In this document: in pieces, positions 1 through 8,794 of the stretch
Numbering within the stretch: the first letter of the stretch is position 1
Layout of the letters: every line of letters begins with the position of its first letter
From: Hyalangium versicolor
GTDB taxonomy: Bacteria; Myxococcota; Myxococcia; Myxococcales; Myxococcaceae
Assembly: GCF_020103695.1 (NCBI RefSeq)
Contig: NZ_JAHXBF010000013.1
Span: 186,001-250,000 of the forward strand
DNA length: 64,000 nt
Direction: 5' to 3'
The notes under the pieces: generated by a model
Told to the model about the DNA's origin: nothing
Seen by the model: only the letters and a program-made list of their open reading frames with translations
The model's database searches: none
Program-made: the position numbers and the translations under genes

Positions 1-67
1 CGGCCCGAGACTGCTCCGGGTGAAGATCCAGCCGACCTCCGACCGTTCGTATCCCAGGGCCGCATGA
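1..67 (+). CDS. 3' end of an upstream gene (partial)
   Basis: Frame 2 is open from the window edge and ends in TGA at 65-67, giving a 21-residue C-terminal fragment ending SYPRAA. The stop overlaps the ATG of the next gene (ATGA at 64-67), the usual sign of translational coupling, and that is the main reason for believing it. No function can be read from the fragment. The frame of the following gene is also open through bases 1-63, so that gene could instead start outside the window. Confidence 0.45.
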   Translation, partial: GPRLLRVKIQPTSDRSYPRAA

Positions 68-1161
68 GCGTGGAGCGTTCCTCGGGTTCTCCTCGGTGGC
101 AGGCGGCGGTGGGCCTCACCGCGCTGATGTTGGTGCACCACTTCGGGTTGTGGGCATGGACGGCGTTCCACCGAGGCTTTCCGCTGATCGAGGCCGTGAA
201 TCGCTGGGACTCGCACCTCTATACGCAGATCATCTTCAATGGGTACGCGGACCCGGCCTTGCGGGCGTTCCTTCCGCTGTACCCGGGCGTGGTGTGGCTC
301 CTCCGTGCAGCGCTGGGAGGAGGGATTCCTCCCGCGGCGATCGGGTGTGTGTTGTCGTCGCTGTGCCTGCTGGGATTCGCGGCGTGGGTGTCCTGGAGAG
401 GTGCTCGGCAGCCGGTTTCGTCTCCGCTCGAGCCGCGGACGGTGTGGGGTTGGTTCTTTTTCCTCTACAGCCCGGGCAGCTTCGCGCTGCACTCGCACCA
501 CACGGAGGGGTTGTTCCTGCTCCTGTCCCTGGGGGCGCTGGCTTGCGCCTGGGACGGGCGTGTGTGGCAGGCGGCACTCTTCGCGGCGCTCTGCGTGTGG
601 GCTCGCAACCAGGGTGTGCTCGTGGCGATCACGGCGGCGCTCCTGGTGGCGCGAACTCCGGGGGCTTGGAGTGGGAGGGTGGGGCGGTTCGCGGCTGTCG
701 GCGGCGTGGCGCTCGCATCATTCGCCGGGCTGCTCCTGTTCCATGAGCGCGTGTCGGGGGATTGGCTTGCGCACATGCATGCGCAGAAGAACTGGCACCA
801 TGCGGACTCGCTGTGGAGCGCGGTGCGAGGGCTCTGGTTCGGCAACGAGTGGCATCGGCCCGGGTGGTGGCTGGGCCTGAGGAACCTGTTCGCCGCGGTG
901 TGGCTCGCGGGGGCGGTGATGCTGATTCGCAGGAACTGGCCACTGGGGCTCTATGGCGTGCTGTCGATCCTGATCATGTTGCCCCAGGGGGATCTGGGGA
1001 ACGCGTTCCGCTTTGGCTCGGTGATGTTCCCCGTGCTGTTCCTGGTGGGAGACTGGTTCGCGGAGCGGCCGGTGTGGCTGCGCTGGACCGTGGCGCTGCT
1101 GGCGCTGTGGCTCAACCACAAGGTGGCGCACTCGTTCTCCATTGGTTCGTGGGCTTACTGA
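64..1161 (+). CDS. GT-C type mannosyltransferase-like membrane protein
   Basis: A 365-residue polytopic membrane protein with about eight to ten hydrophobic segments. Near residue 47 it has the motif NRWDSHLY, which resembles the WD-containing first loop of PIG-V-like mannosyltransferases that use dolichyl/polyprenyl-phosphate sugars. Known of the family: these enzymes add sugars on the periplasmic side of the membrane. Inference: the donor is a polyprenyl-phosphate sugar and the acceptor is unknown. It starts with an ATG overlapping the stop of the upstream partial gene. A second, unrelated GT-C-like protein lies at 59752-61122. Confidence 0.6.
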   Translation: MSVERSSGSPRWQAAVGLTALMLVHHFGLWAWTAFHRGFPLIEAVNRWDSHLYTQIIFNGYADPALRAFLPLYPGVVWLLRAALGGGIPPAAIGCVLSSLCLLGFAAWVSWRGARQPVSSPLEPRTVWGWFFFLYSPGSFALHSHHTEGLFLLLSLGALACAWDGRVWQAALFAALCVWARNQGVLVAITAALLVARTPGAWSGRVGRFAAVGGVALASFAGLLLFHERVSGDWLAHMHAQKNWHHADSLWSAVRGLWFGNEWHRPGWWLGLRNLFAAVWLAGAVMLIRRNWPLGLYGVLSILIMLPQGDLGNAFRFGSVMFPVLFLVGDWFAERPVWLRWTVALLALWLNHKVAHSFSIGSWAY

Positions 1162-1212
1162 GGCTGGGCCGCCGGGCGACGGAGATTCCGGGACTTGCTA
1201 TGCTCCCGGACC

Positions 1213-2805
1213 ATGGCGTCCGCAGGCTCCGGCTCTCTCTCCCCACGCTCCGCCACCGTGCCGTGGCTGGAGGAGCTCGACATCCTCGTTCGGGCTCGGT
1301 ACCCGCTGCTCTACCTCGTCTCGTGGGAAGAGCACCGGGTGGACTCCATCCTCGCCGAGCTCGCCCGCTCCCACGGCAAGGCGCTCTTCCATTGGTCCAT
1401 CATCCGCGGCCTGCGCAACGTCGGTGGCTCGCGCGCCCAGACGCAGCCAGACGAGACCCGCAACCCTCTCGATGCCCTCTCCGCCATCGAGAAGCTCAAT
1501 GAGCCCGCCCTGGTCGTCCTCAAGGACTTCCACCCCTACCTCGAGGAAAAGGGCGTGGTCCGTGCCGTGCGCGAGCTGGCCCACTTCCTCAAGAGCACCT
1601 TCACCACCGTCATCCTCCTGTCGCCCACGCTCAACATCCCCATCGAGCTGGAGAAGGAGGTCTCCGTCGTTGATGTGCCGCTGCCCGGGTACAACGATCT
1701 CATGCAGTTGCTGAAGGAGATCGTCGCCGTGGTCCGCAAGGGCAACAAGGCCACCGTGGAGCTCTCCCGAGAGCACGCCGACCAGCTCATCAAGGCGGCG
1801 CTCGGGCTCACCCTGTCGGAAGCGGAGAACGCCTTCGCCAAGGCCATTGCCCACGACGGCAAGTTGGGCGTCGAGGACATCAAGCGCATCCAGGACGAGA
1901 AGCGCCAGGTCATCCGCAAGAACGGGCTGCTCGAGTACTACCCGCCCGATGAGACGCTGGGCAACGTGGGTGGCCTCCAGAACCTGAAGGCCTGGCTCGG
2001 GCAGCGCACCGCCGCCTTCGGAGAGCGCGCCCGCCAGTTCGGCTTGCCCGAGCCCCGAGGCCTGTTGCTGCTCGGCGTGCAGGGCTGCGGCAAGAGCCTC
2101 ACCGCCAAGGCCATCTCCGCGCACTGGAACCTGCCCCTGCTGCGCCTGGACATGGGCCGCATCTTCAGCGGGCTGATCGGCTCCTCGGAGGAGAACCTGC
2201 GCAAGGCCATCCAAGTGGCCGAGAGCGTGGCTCCCGTGGTGCTGTGGATCGACGAGATCGAGAAGGGGCTGTCCGGCGTGGCGTCCTCGAGCACGGGAGA
2301 CAGTGGCGTATCCGCCCGTATCTTCGGCACGCTGCTTACCTGGCTCCAGGAGAAGACGGCGCCCGTGTTCGTGGTGGCCACCGCCAACCGCATCGAGGGT
2401 CTGCCCCCGGAGGTGCTGCGCAAGGGCCGCTTCGATGAGATCTTCTTCATCGATCTCCCCGAGCAGGCCGAGCGCCGGGAGATCTTCCGCATCCACCTGG
2501 GCCGCCGGAAGCGGGAGCCCGGGCACTTCGATCTCGAGGCGCTGGCGGCGCTCACCGACGGCTTCAGCGGCGCGGAGATCGAGCAGGCCGTCATCGCGGG
2601 GCTGTACGAGGCCTTTGGTGAAAACGTGGATCTCGGCCAGCAGCACCTGGTCCGAGCCATCCGCGAGACGTTCCCGCTGTCCGTCACGATGAGGGATGAG
2701 ATTGGCCGGCTTCGGCTCTGGGCCAAGGGGCGCACCCGCCCTGCGTCGCCCGGTGGCCCACCGGAGGGCTTGCAGGGTGGCGCACCTACGGGGAGTCGGC
2801 GATGA
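1213..2805 (+). CDS. Ycf46-like AAA+ ATPase
   Basis: A 530-residue protein. The N-terminal ~240 residues form a divergent, P-loop-less AAA-like region with a DUF-type fold, seen in Ycf46-type proteins. The C-terminal half is a classical AAA ATPase module with Walker A GVQGCGKSLT (about 288-297), Walker B VLWIDEIEKG (D347-E348), the second-region-of-homology stretch with RKGRFDE, and a C-terminal lid. The start at ATG 1213 (MASAGSG) is preferred over the upstream TTG at 1195. Its stop overlaps the next gene by ATGA, so the two are probably co-translated. Known of the family: Ycf46 proteins have a poorly defined role, linked to photosynthesis regulation in cyanobacteria. The substrate here is unknown. 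Confidence 0.8.
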   Translation: MASAGSGSLSPRSATVPWLEELDILVRARYPLLYLVSWEEHRVDSILAELARSHGKALFHWSIIRGLRNVGGSRAQTQPDETRNPLDALSAIEKLNEPALVVLKDFHPYLEEKGVVRAVRELAHFLKSTFTTVILLSPTLNIPIELEKEVSVVDVPLPGYNDLMQLLKEIVAVVRKGNKATVELSREHADQLIKAALGLTLSEAENAFAKAIAHDGKLGVEDIKRIQDEKRQVIRKNGLLEYYPPDETLGNVGGLQNLKAWLGQRTAAFGERARQFGLPEPRGLLLLGVQGCGKSLTAKAISAHWNLPLLRLDMGRIFSGLIGSSEENLRKAIQVAESVAPVVLWIDEIEKGLSGVASSSTGDSGVSARIFGTLLTWLQEKTAPVFVVATANRIEGLPPEVLRKGRFDEIFFIDLPEQAERREIFRIHLGRRKREPGHFDLEALAALTDGFSGAEIEQAVIAGLYEAFGENVDLGQQHLVRAIRETFPLSVTMRDEIGRLRLWAKGRTRPASPGGPPEGLQGGAPTGSRR

Positions 2806-3497
2806 CGTCCAAGTTCTCCCGTTTCCTCCACTTGGAGCGCTCCCGCGGCGAGCGCCCCAATCCCAACGAGCCGGCTCGGTTGCAGAGTGGCAGCCGCTTC
2901 GAGACCCTGGCGCAGCGAGGAGCGGGCCCCCAGGAGGCCGCTGTCCCCGATGCGCACCTCGAGCGCTTCCGAGGTGAGGCCCCCTTGGCGTTGGAGGAGG
3001 TTCCAGCGGAAGCGGAGCGCTTTCCTCGCTGCGCCCGGTGCGAGTCCGACAACAGCCGCTTCGCCCGTGAGTGCGCGCTGTGTGGCGCGGACCTGAATAC
3101 CCCCGAGCAGCGCGCCTACAACGAAACGTTCTGGAAGACACGGCAGCAGGCGCTGGCCCAGGAGCGTGAGGCCGTGAAGGCCCTGGGGCAGCAGCAGCGA
3201 GACGAGGACCGGCGCGATGAGCAGGCCCGGTTCGATCAGATGCTGGAGAAGTTGCGAGAGGAAGAGCGGGCGAGCTCTCGCTGGGACTTCTTCACCGGAG
3301 AGACACCGTTCGGCTGGAGGCTGCTGTCGCTCATCTCCGATCCGGTCGTGCGCGTGGGTGTCCTGATCGTCAGCATCCTCATCCCCGTTGCACTCTGGCG
3401 TTACGGCGTGGGCCGGACGCGGCTCGTAGGGGTGGCTCTCGGCTTCCTGATCCTCATGTCTTTACTCCCATCGAACCGTCGCCGGTGGTGGCGCTGA
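2802..3497 (+). CDS. zinc-ribbon membrane protein
   Basis: A 231-residue protein starting at the ATGA overlap with the AAA ATPase. A four-cysteine zinc ribbon (CARC ... CALCGADL) lies at about residues 77-98. It is followed by a charged, Gln/Arg/Glu-rich helical region of about 70 residues that could form a coiled coil, then two hydrophobic C-terminal segments and a basic tail. The likely topology is a cytoplasmic zinc-binding/helical head anchored in the inner membrane. Gene coupling suggests it works with the AAA ATPase, possibly as adaptor or membrane anchor; that is inference. Confidence 0.7.
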   Translation: MTSKFSRFLHLERSRGERPNPNEPARLQSGSRFETLAQRGAGPQEAAVPDAHLERFRGEAPLALEEVPAEAERFPRCARCESDNSRFARECALCGADLNTPEQRAYNETFWKTRQQALAQEREAVKALGQQQRDEDRRDEQARFDQMLEKLREEERASSRWDFFTGETPFGWRLLSLISDPVVRVGVLIVSILIPVALWRYGVGRTRLVGVALGFLILMSLLPSNRRRWWR

Positions 3498-3519
3498 GCG
3501 CTGGACGAGAGGGCACCTC

Positions 3520-4704
3520 ATGAGTGAGCGGCGTTCATCGAGGACGGCCCCTCCCGCGTCCGTGGGAGAGACGCCGGAGAGGCCTCGGAGCGGCGTTGCG
3601 TCGTCCCGGCCCGTTCGCCAGGCCCAGCGCCCCGAGCCCTCCAGCGGGTGGAGGGAGCGGGTGGCTCGGGCGTGGGGAGGGCTTCCCCTCGTGGCCATGG
3701 CGCGCCACCGGAAGCGGCTCAGCTTCTATGTCGGGCTCCACACCCTGCTGCGGTCCGGCGTGTCCCTGTCCATGGCCTTCGCGGAGCTGTCTCGGGGTGC
3801 GGACAAGGATCCGCTCCGGCGCGCCGTGGCCCACGTGGGCTCGGCGGTGGCCAGCGGGGCAGGGCTCGGCGAGGCGATGCGCCGTCAGCCCCTCTGGTTC
3901 GCGCCACAGGAGGTGGCGGCGGTGGAAGCGGGCGAGGTGTCGGGAACGCTCGAGGCGGCGCTGACAGGCATCATCAACCGCATGCGGGAGGCGCAGCAAC
4001 TGCGATGGCAGACGCTGGGGATGTGCCTCTATCCCGCATACCTGCTCATCGCCTTCATCGTCGGTGGCTCGCTCATCGATGTGGCTACGGTCTCCGTGAA
4101 CTCTGGGGATTCGGGCAACATCGTCCAGGGAGCCCTGGTGGCGATCCTCGGCCGGTTGCTCGGGTTGGCGGCCTTCGGGCTGGCCTTCTTCGCGGCACCT
4201 CTGGCGCTGGCGGTGCTCGGGCTCGAGGAGCGGTGGGCGCGGTGGCGCTTGCGCCTGCCCCTCTTCGGAATGTTCCACCGGCGCTCCCAGGCCAGCCGGT
4301 TCTGCGAAGTGCTGGGCAGCTCGCTGGGCGCCGGGCTGGATGCGCCGCGCAGTCTGCAGATGGCGATCGATGCGACGGGGAATGAGGATTTGCGTGCACG
4401 GACCGGGCAGGCCGTGCAGCGCCTCCGTGACGGCTCCACCTTCACGGAGGTGGTGGAGTGGCTGGGCGTGCTCGATGGAGAGTCCCTGCGTCAGGTCGCC
4501 ATTGGTGAGCGGGCGGGCCGCATCGAGCCACTCCTGCTCCAGCAAGCGCGGGAGAGCATGGCGGCCGCGCTACGTGTCTTGCGCACGCTGATCTTCGTGT
4601 TGATTGCCCTCCTGGTGGCCTACCTGTTCGCCACCAGCATCGTGAAGATCTTCGCGTTCCAGTCGGACTACTTCCGCCGCGTCGAGGAGCTGAGCCACGG
4701 CTGA
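3520..4704 (+). CDS. GspF/PilC-type inner-membrane protein (T2SSF domains)
   Basis: A 394-residue protein with a Pro/Arg/Ser-rich N-terminal tail of about 60 residues and two T2SS-F-like helical halves. Each half starts with a conserved element (YVGLHTLLRSGVSLSMAF near 70; FCEVLGSSLGAGLDAPRS near 267) and ends in hydrophobic segments. These are the platform proteins of type II secretion and type IV pilus machines. The gene follows the AAA/zinc-ribbon pair by 22 bp. The neighbouring ATPase is Ycf46-like and not a PilB/GspE secretion ATPase, so it is unclear which machine this serves. It could be an orphan platform protein for a pseudopilus system encoded elsewhere. Confidence 0.8.
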   Translation: MSERRSSRTAPPASVGETPERPRSGVASSRPVRQAQRPEPSSGWRERVARAWGGLPLVAMARHRKRLSFYVGLHTLLRSGVSLSMAFAELSRGADKDPLRRAVAHVGSAVASGAGLGEAMRRQPLWFAPQEVAAVEAGEVSGTLEAALTGIINRMREAQQLRWQTLGMCLYPAYLLIAFIVGGSLIDVATVSVNSGDSGNIVQGALVAILGRLLGLAAFGLAFFAAPLALAVLGLEERWARWRLRLPLFGMFHRRSQASRFCEVLGSSLGAGLDAPRSLQMAIDATGNEDLRARTGQAVQRLRDGSTFTEVVEWLGVLDGESLRQVAIGERAGRIEPLLLQQARESMAAALRVLRTLIFVLIALLVAYLFATSIVKIFAFQSDYFRRVEELSHG

Positions 4705-4719
4705 GCCAGTGGGCTCCCT

Positions 4720-5253
4720 TCAGGGCCTCCCACCCCGGGCTCTGCGCAGCGCCTGGCGCAGGAAGGCTGTCCCCACCGTGACAGGGTGGTTCAGCGCCGT
4801 GGCCAGCCGCCCTCGAAGGGTCAACGGATTGTGCGCGATGCCGAGCTGCCGCAGGATGGTGTTCGCGTCGAAGTAGATGCGCTCGCAGACGATGCGCTCC
4901 CCCTCGAAGAAGAACACCGCGCTCATCTTCGCCACGAAGGCCCGCCCCGTGGGGGGCAGCCCGCGGTAGTTGCCCAGGTGCGTCCCGTACAGCTCGAACT
5001 CGGTGACGATGGCGTCGTCCGAGTGGTGCATGGCCAGCAGGCGATTGCGCTGATCCGGGAACGCGGTCCGGGACTCCGTGTAGTACCGCATCACCTCCTC
5101 GGGCCCGTCGTACACATCTCCCGTGGCCATGAGCTCGTATCGCGGGTGGTGGAACGTCGCCAGGGTCGCTCCGAAGTCCTTGCGGTTCTCTGACTCGAAG
5201 TGCTCGCGGAGGAGGACCTCTCGGCGGGCGCGCAGCTCAGGGGAAAGGCTCAT
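4720..5253 (-). CDS. SnoaL-like/NTF2-fold protein
   Basis: A 177-residue protein with the cone-shaped NTF2/SnoaL fold signature: an N-terminal helix followed by a region with YELMATGDVYDGPEEVM and later strands around FFFEGERIVCERIYFD. Known of the family: members include polyketide cyclases, limonene epoxide hydrolases and many uncharacterised small-molecule binding proteins. The start overlaps the end of the upstream histidine kinase gene by 17 bp, so it is the last gene of the response regulator-kinase operon. The reaction cannot be predicted. One possibility is a ligand-binding or enzymatic partner of the signalling pair. Confidence 0.65.
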   Translation of the reverse strand: MSLSPELRARREVLLREHFESENRKDFGATLATFHHPRYELMATGDVYDGPEEVMRYYTESRTAFPDQRNRLLAMHHSDDAIVTEFELYGTHLGNYRGLPPTGRAFVAKMSAVFFFEGERIVCERIYFDANTILRQLGIAHNPLTLRGRLATALNHPVTVGTAFLRQALRRARGGRP

Positions 5254-7300
5254 GGGTCTCCAGGGGCAATGTGAGGGAGAAGGTAGCTCCGCCGTCTCCG
5301 TTTACCAACCGCAGTTCTCCGCCGTGACGGGTGACGATCTCGTGAGAGATGGACAGCCCCAGGCCCGTGCCCTCGCTGGGCGCGAGGGTGGTGAAGAACG
5401 GATCGAAGATGGCCTCGCGGTGCTCCGGGGCGATGCCGGGTCCCGTGTCCCGGAAGAGGAACTCCACTTGCCCGTCCGCACAGCGGCCGGTGATGAAGAT
5501 CTCCCCGCCGTGAGGCATGGCCTGGGCGCTGTTGAGCAGCAGGTTGGTGAAGACCTGGTTCAGTTCCCCAGGGCGGCACGGCACCTTTGGCAGCGGCTGC
5601 AGCTCGCGGTGCACCCGGATGCCTCGGTCGTCCAGCCGCTTACCCACCAGGGAGAGTGTCGCCTCCAGGTCCGCCGCCAGATCCGTGGGCTCCGGGGCCA
5701 CACTGCGCGCCGTCACGTAGTTGCGCAGGTTCTCCACGATACGGTGAATGCGCTCGTTGCCCGTCAGGATCAATTTCAGTGCCCGCTTTGCTCCCTCGAG
5801 CGCTTTGCGAGCGCCCTGGAGTTCGGGCTGCTGTGCCTCCGGCTTTCCGAGCATGCCCTCCAGCAGCTCCAGCCGGCGCTCCAAATCCTGCGCCCCTCCC
5901 CGGGTGAAGTTGAGCGGGTTGCCCACCTCATGGGCCACGCCCGCCACCAGGTGGCCCAGCGAGGCGAGCCGGGCCTGCTGCACCATGCGCGCCTGTGCAG
6001 ACTTCAGTTGCTCCAGCGCCTGGAGCAACTCGCGGGTGCGTTCCTCCACGCGCACCTCCAGCACGTGGGCCTGTGCCGTCCGCTCCTCCAGCAGTTCGTC
6101 CTGGGCACGCTTGTGCTCGCGGCGCAGGGCGCGGATGCGCTGGGCAAGTCCGAAGGACAGCAGCGTCGCCTCCACCAGCGAGCCGACCCTCGGCATCAAC
6201 GAGGCTGTCGCCGACGTCACGAGGAGGCCATTGGCCGCGAAGCCCGAGGCGAACGTCCCACAGAGCAGCGCCACCCACCCCCAGAGAAAGAGCTGCGCGT
6301 GCGGGCTGCCCCGGCGCCAGGCCAGCACAGCCGTGAAGAGGATGGAAGCAGCGCCGAGCACCACCAGCACCATGCCCGACTGCTGGACGAGCCGGTGGCT
6401 CGTTTGCGTCGCCACAGCTCCGAGCCCCGTGGCCAGGCCCATCAGTGCGGCGAGCAGCCGATCGAGCCAGGGAGCCACTGCGCCGAGCTCCAGGAAGCAC
6501 CGCGCGAAACCCAGCGCCCCGAACAGCATGATCGAGGCGAAGAGGATCTCACTGCGCGCGGCCCAGTGCGGGGACTCGGGCCACAGGTACCAGAAGGTGA
6601 TCTGATCCAGCGCGGCCTGGGTCAGCACCATGCCGAGCTGGAAGAGCGAATAGAAGAAGTAGGTGCGGTCCCGGGTGGACAGGAACAGGAACGCGTTGAA
6701 CAGCAGCATCGCCAACAGCACGCCGAAGTAGACGCCGTTGATCAGGTTCGCGTGGGCGGAGTCCGCCGCGAGCGCCTCGTCCGTCCACAATGTGGGCGCG
6801 AGGTCCAGGGTGTCCTCGCCCGCCACGCGCATCCAGTAGAGCTTGGACTCCCCCGGCTCCAGAGAGAGGTGCAGCAGGGGCCGCTCGCTGGACACCTCGC
6901 GCTGGGACAGCGGCAGCATCTTCCCGAAGCGTCTTCCCTCGAAGCGCTCATCCTGGCTCCGGGTGTACAGCACCGCCTCGTCATTCGGGCGTGGCAGCTC
7001 CAGCAACCAGTGTCCTGCCTCCCGGCCGGTGTTCATCAGCCGGAAGCGCAGCCAGAAGGCGCTGCGCCGGTAGCCCACGTTGAGTTGTTCGGGATCGAGC
7101 CGTGGCAGCTCCGAGTCCGCTCGCAGCTCCACCTGCTCCACCGTCATCGTCCGAGATGCGTCCTCGAACGCCTCCAGCGCTGGTACCAGTGAGGCCGGAG
7201 CCTGATGCGGCGTCAGGGGCAGCACGGGGGCCGCCGAGGCGCTCAGGCTCCCCAGCAGGAACAGCAGGGTGATTCCCAGGCGATCCGCGGCGCGCGTCAT
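5237..7300 (-). CDS. 7TMR-DISM hybrid-less sensor histidine kinase
   Basis: A 687-residue kinase with a signal peptide, a periplasmic 7TMR-DISMED2-like beta domain (about 40-180), seven membrane helices (about 185-385), a coiled-coil linker rich in Glu/Arg (about 390-440), a HisKA dimerisation domain with AGVAHEVGNPLNFTRGG (phosphoacceptor H457) and a C-terminal HATPase domain with the N box (NQVFTNLLLNSAQA) and G boxes (DTGPGI; GTGLGLSISHEI). It begins directly after the stop of the response regulator gene (no gap), so the two form a two-component pair. Known of the family: DISMED2 domains bind carbohydrate-like ligands, so an extracellular sugar-like signal is a reasonable guess. Confidence 0.9.
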   Translation of the reverse strand: MTRAADRLGITLLFLLGSLSASAAPVLPLTPHQAPASLVPALEAFEDASRTMTVEQVELRADSELPRLDPEQLNVGYRRSAFWLRFRLMNTGREAGHWLLELPRPNDEAVLYTRSQDERFEGRRFGKMLPLSQREVSSERPLLHLSLEPGESKLYWMRVAGEDTLDLAPTLWTDEALAADSAHANLINGVYFGVLLAMLLFNAFLFLSTRDRTYFFYSLFQLGMVLTQAALDQITFWYLWPESPHWAARSEILFASIMLFGALGFARCFLELGAVAPWLDRLLAALMGLATGLGAVATQTSHRLVQQSGMVLVVLGAASILFTAVLAWRRGSPHAQLFLWGWVALLCGTFASGFAANGLLVTSATASLMPRVGSLVEATLLSFGLAQRIRALRREHKRAQDELLEERTAQAHVLEVRVEERTRELLQALEQLKSAQARMVQQARLASLGHLVAGVAHEVGNPLNFTRGGAQDLERRLELLEGMLGKPEAQQPELQGARKALEGAKRALKLILTGNERIHRIVENLRNYVTARSVAPEPTDLAADLEATLSLVGKRLDDRGIRVHRELQPLPKVPCRPGELNQVFTNLLLNSAQAMPHGGEIFITGRCADGQVEFLFRDTGPGIAPEHREAIFDPFFTTLAPSEGTGLGLSISHEIVTRHGGELRLVNGDGGATFSLTLPLETHEPFP

Positions 7301-8719
7301 TCAGAGCAGTCCGTGCTTCTTCGCGCGGCTGATGAGCGTGGTGCGGGGGATTCCGAGCGCCCGAGCCGCGCTGGAGCAGTTGCCGCCATGCTGGACGAGC
7401 AGCTCACGCAACTGCTCCATCTCGCTTCGGCGCACCTCCTCGCGCACCGTGCCGGGGAGGGGCTCGGGGCCTGGAGTGGGCTCGCGGTTCGTGGCGAGCG
7501 CCGGAGCCACTGGGGAGAGCGTGAGGCAGAAATCGTCGAGCAGCAGCTCCTCTCCCTGGGCCTGCACGAGCGCCCGCTGCACTAGGTTCTCCAACTCGCG
7601 CACATTCCCCGGCCACCGGTAGCGCGCCAGGGCCTCCACCACGCCGGGGCCCACTCGCACGTGGCGGTACGGCCCGCCGTGCTTGGCGATGAAGTGGGTG
7701 ACGAGCGCCTCCAGATCCTGGGGTCTCTGGCGGAGCGCAGGCACGGTGAGCGGCAGCACGTTGAGGCGATAATAGAGATCCTCGCGGAAGCGCCCCTCCG
7801 TCGACAGTTGCGCCAGATTCCGGTGGGTGGCGGCGATCACGCGCACGTTCACCCGCAGCGTCTGGTTACCTCCCACGCGCTCGAACTCACGCTCCTGGAG
7901 CACGCGCAGCAGGCTTACCTGGAGCCTCGGAGAGATGTCTCCGATCTCGTCCAGGAAGATGGTGCCGCCGTGCGCCAGCTCGAAGCGGCCCCGCCGCGTC
8001 TTCACCGCCCCCGTGAAGGCGCCCTGCTCATGGCCGAAGAGCTCGCTCTCCAGCACTCCCTCGGCCAGTGCCGCGCAGTTGACGCGCACGAAGGGCCCCG
8101 TCGCGCGCCGGCTCTCCTCGTGGATGAAGCGGGCGATCAGCTCCTTGCCCGTTCCTGTCTCTCCGTGGATGAGCACGGTGGCATCGCTCTGCGCCGCGCG
8201 CCGGGCCTGCTGGAGCGTGGCCTGCAAACCGCCCGAGGCGCCGATGATGTTGCCCGCATCGCGCTCCTCGCGAGCGTCCTGCTCCAGCACTTCGGCCAGC
8301 TCCGCCCGCGAGGTCAGCCGCCGCCGGCTCTCCACCATGGCCAGGCCCCGCTCCACGCAGCCGCGCAGCTCCTTCGCGTCCCAGGGCTTGACGATGTACT
8401 CGTGGGCGTGGCCCCGGTTGATGGCGGCCAGCAGCCGATCCGCGTCGTTGTAGGCGGAGACGATGACGCGCACCGTCTCCGGCCAGCGCGACACCACCTG
8501 GGACAGCAGCTCGATGCCGCTCATGCCCGGCATCCGCTCGTCCGTGAGGATCAGGCCAATGCGCTCCCGCTCGATGAGGACCAGGGCTTCCGGCCCGTTC
8601 GTGGCGGTGCGCACCTCGAAGTCCTCCTCGAAGTGGAGCCGGAAGAGCTCCAGGTTGTCAGGCTCGTCGTCCACATACAGCACGGGAGACCGGGATGCAG
8701 GACCGGGTGGGACGCTCAT
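7301..8719 (-). CDS. NtrC-family sigma-54-dependent response regulator
   Basis: A 472-residue protein with three domains: a receiver (about 10-130, acidic pocket DDE at 17-19, phosphoacceptor D60), a sigma-54 AAA+ activator domain (about 155-395) with Walker A GETGTGKE, the GAFTGA loop that contacts sigma-54, and Walker B TIFLDEIGD, and a Fis-type helix-turn-helix at the C-terminus (SSAARALGIPRTTLISRAKK). It is first in an operon with its kinase and a SnoaL-like gene. All sigma-54 contact and catalytic residues are present, so it should activate sigma-54 promoters. I did not find a convincing -24/-12 element close by. Confidence 0.93.
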   Translation of the reverse strand: MSVPPGPASRSPVLYVDDEPDNLELFRLHFEEDFEVRTATNGPEALVLIERERIGLILTDERMPGMSGIELLSQVVSRWPETVRVIVSAYNDADRLLAAINRGHAHEYIVKPWDAKELRGCVERGLAMVESRRRLTSRAELAEVLEQDAREERDAGNIIGASGGLQATLQQARRAAQSDATVLIHGETGTGKELIARFIHEESRRATGPFVRVNCAALAEGVLESELFGHEQGAFTGAVKTRRGRFELAHGGTIFLDEIGDISPRLQVSLLRVLQEREFERVGGNQTLRVNVRVIAATHRNLAQLSTEGRFREDLYYRLNVLPLTVPALRQRPQDLEALVTHFIAKHGGPYRHVRVGPGVVEALARYRWPGNVRELENLVQRALVQAQGEELLLDDFCLTLSPVAPALATNREPTPGPEPLPGTVREEVRRSEMEQLRELLVQHGGNCSSAARALGIPRTTLISRAKKHGLL

Positions 8720-8794
8720 GATGACACTGTAGTCTCACCCGAGCCTTCTCCGTGCGACAACGCGGTGCTTCAGCCGCCCTGTAGGAGAGGAATC

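Noticed and set aside
1198..3141. A 647-codon frame on the minus strand over the AAA ATPase gene
   Set aside because: The plus-strand frame contains all Walker motifs; this one is a GC artefact.
5123..7192. A 689-codon plus-strand frame over the histidine kinase gene
   Set aside because: Shadow; the minus strand encodes HisKA and HATPase motifs in order.
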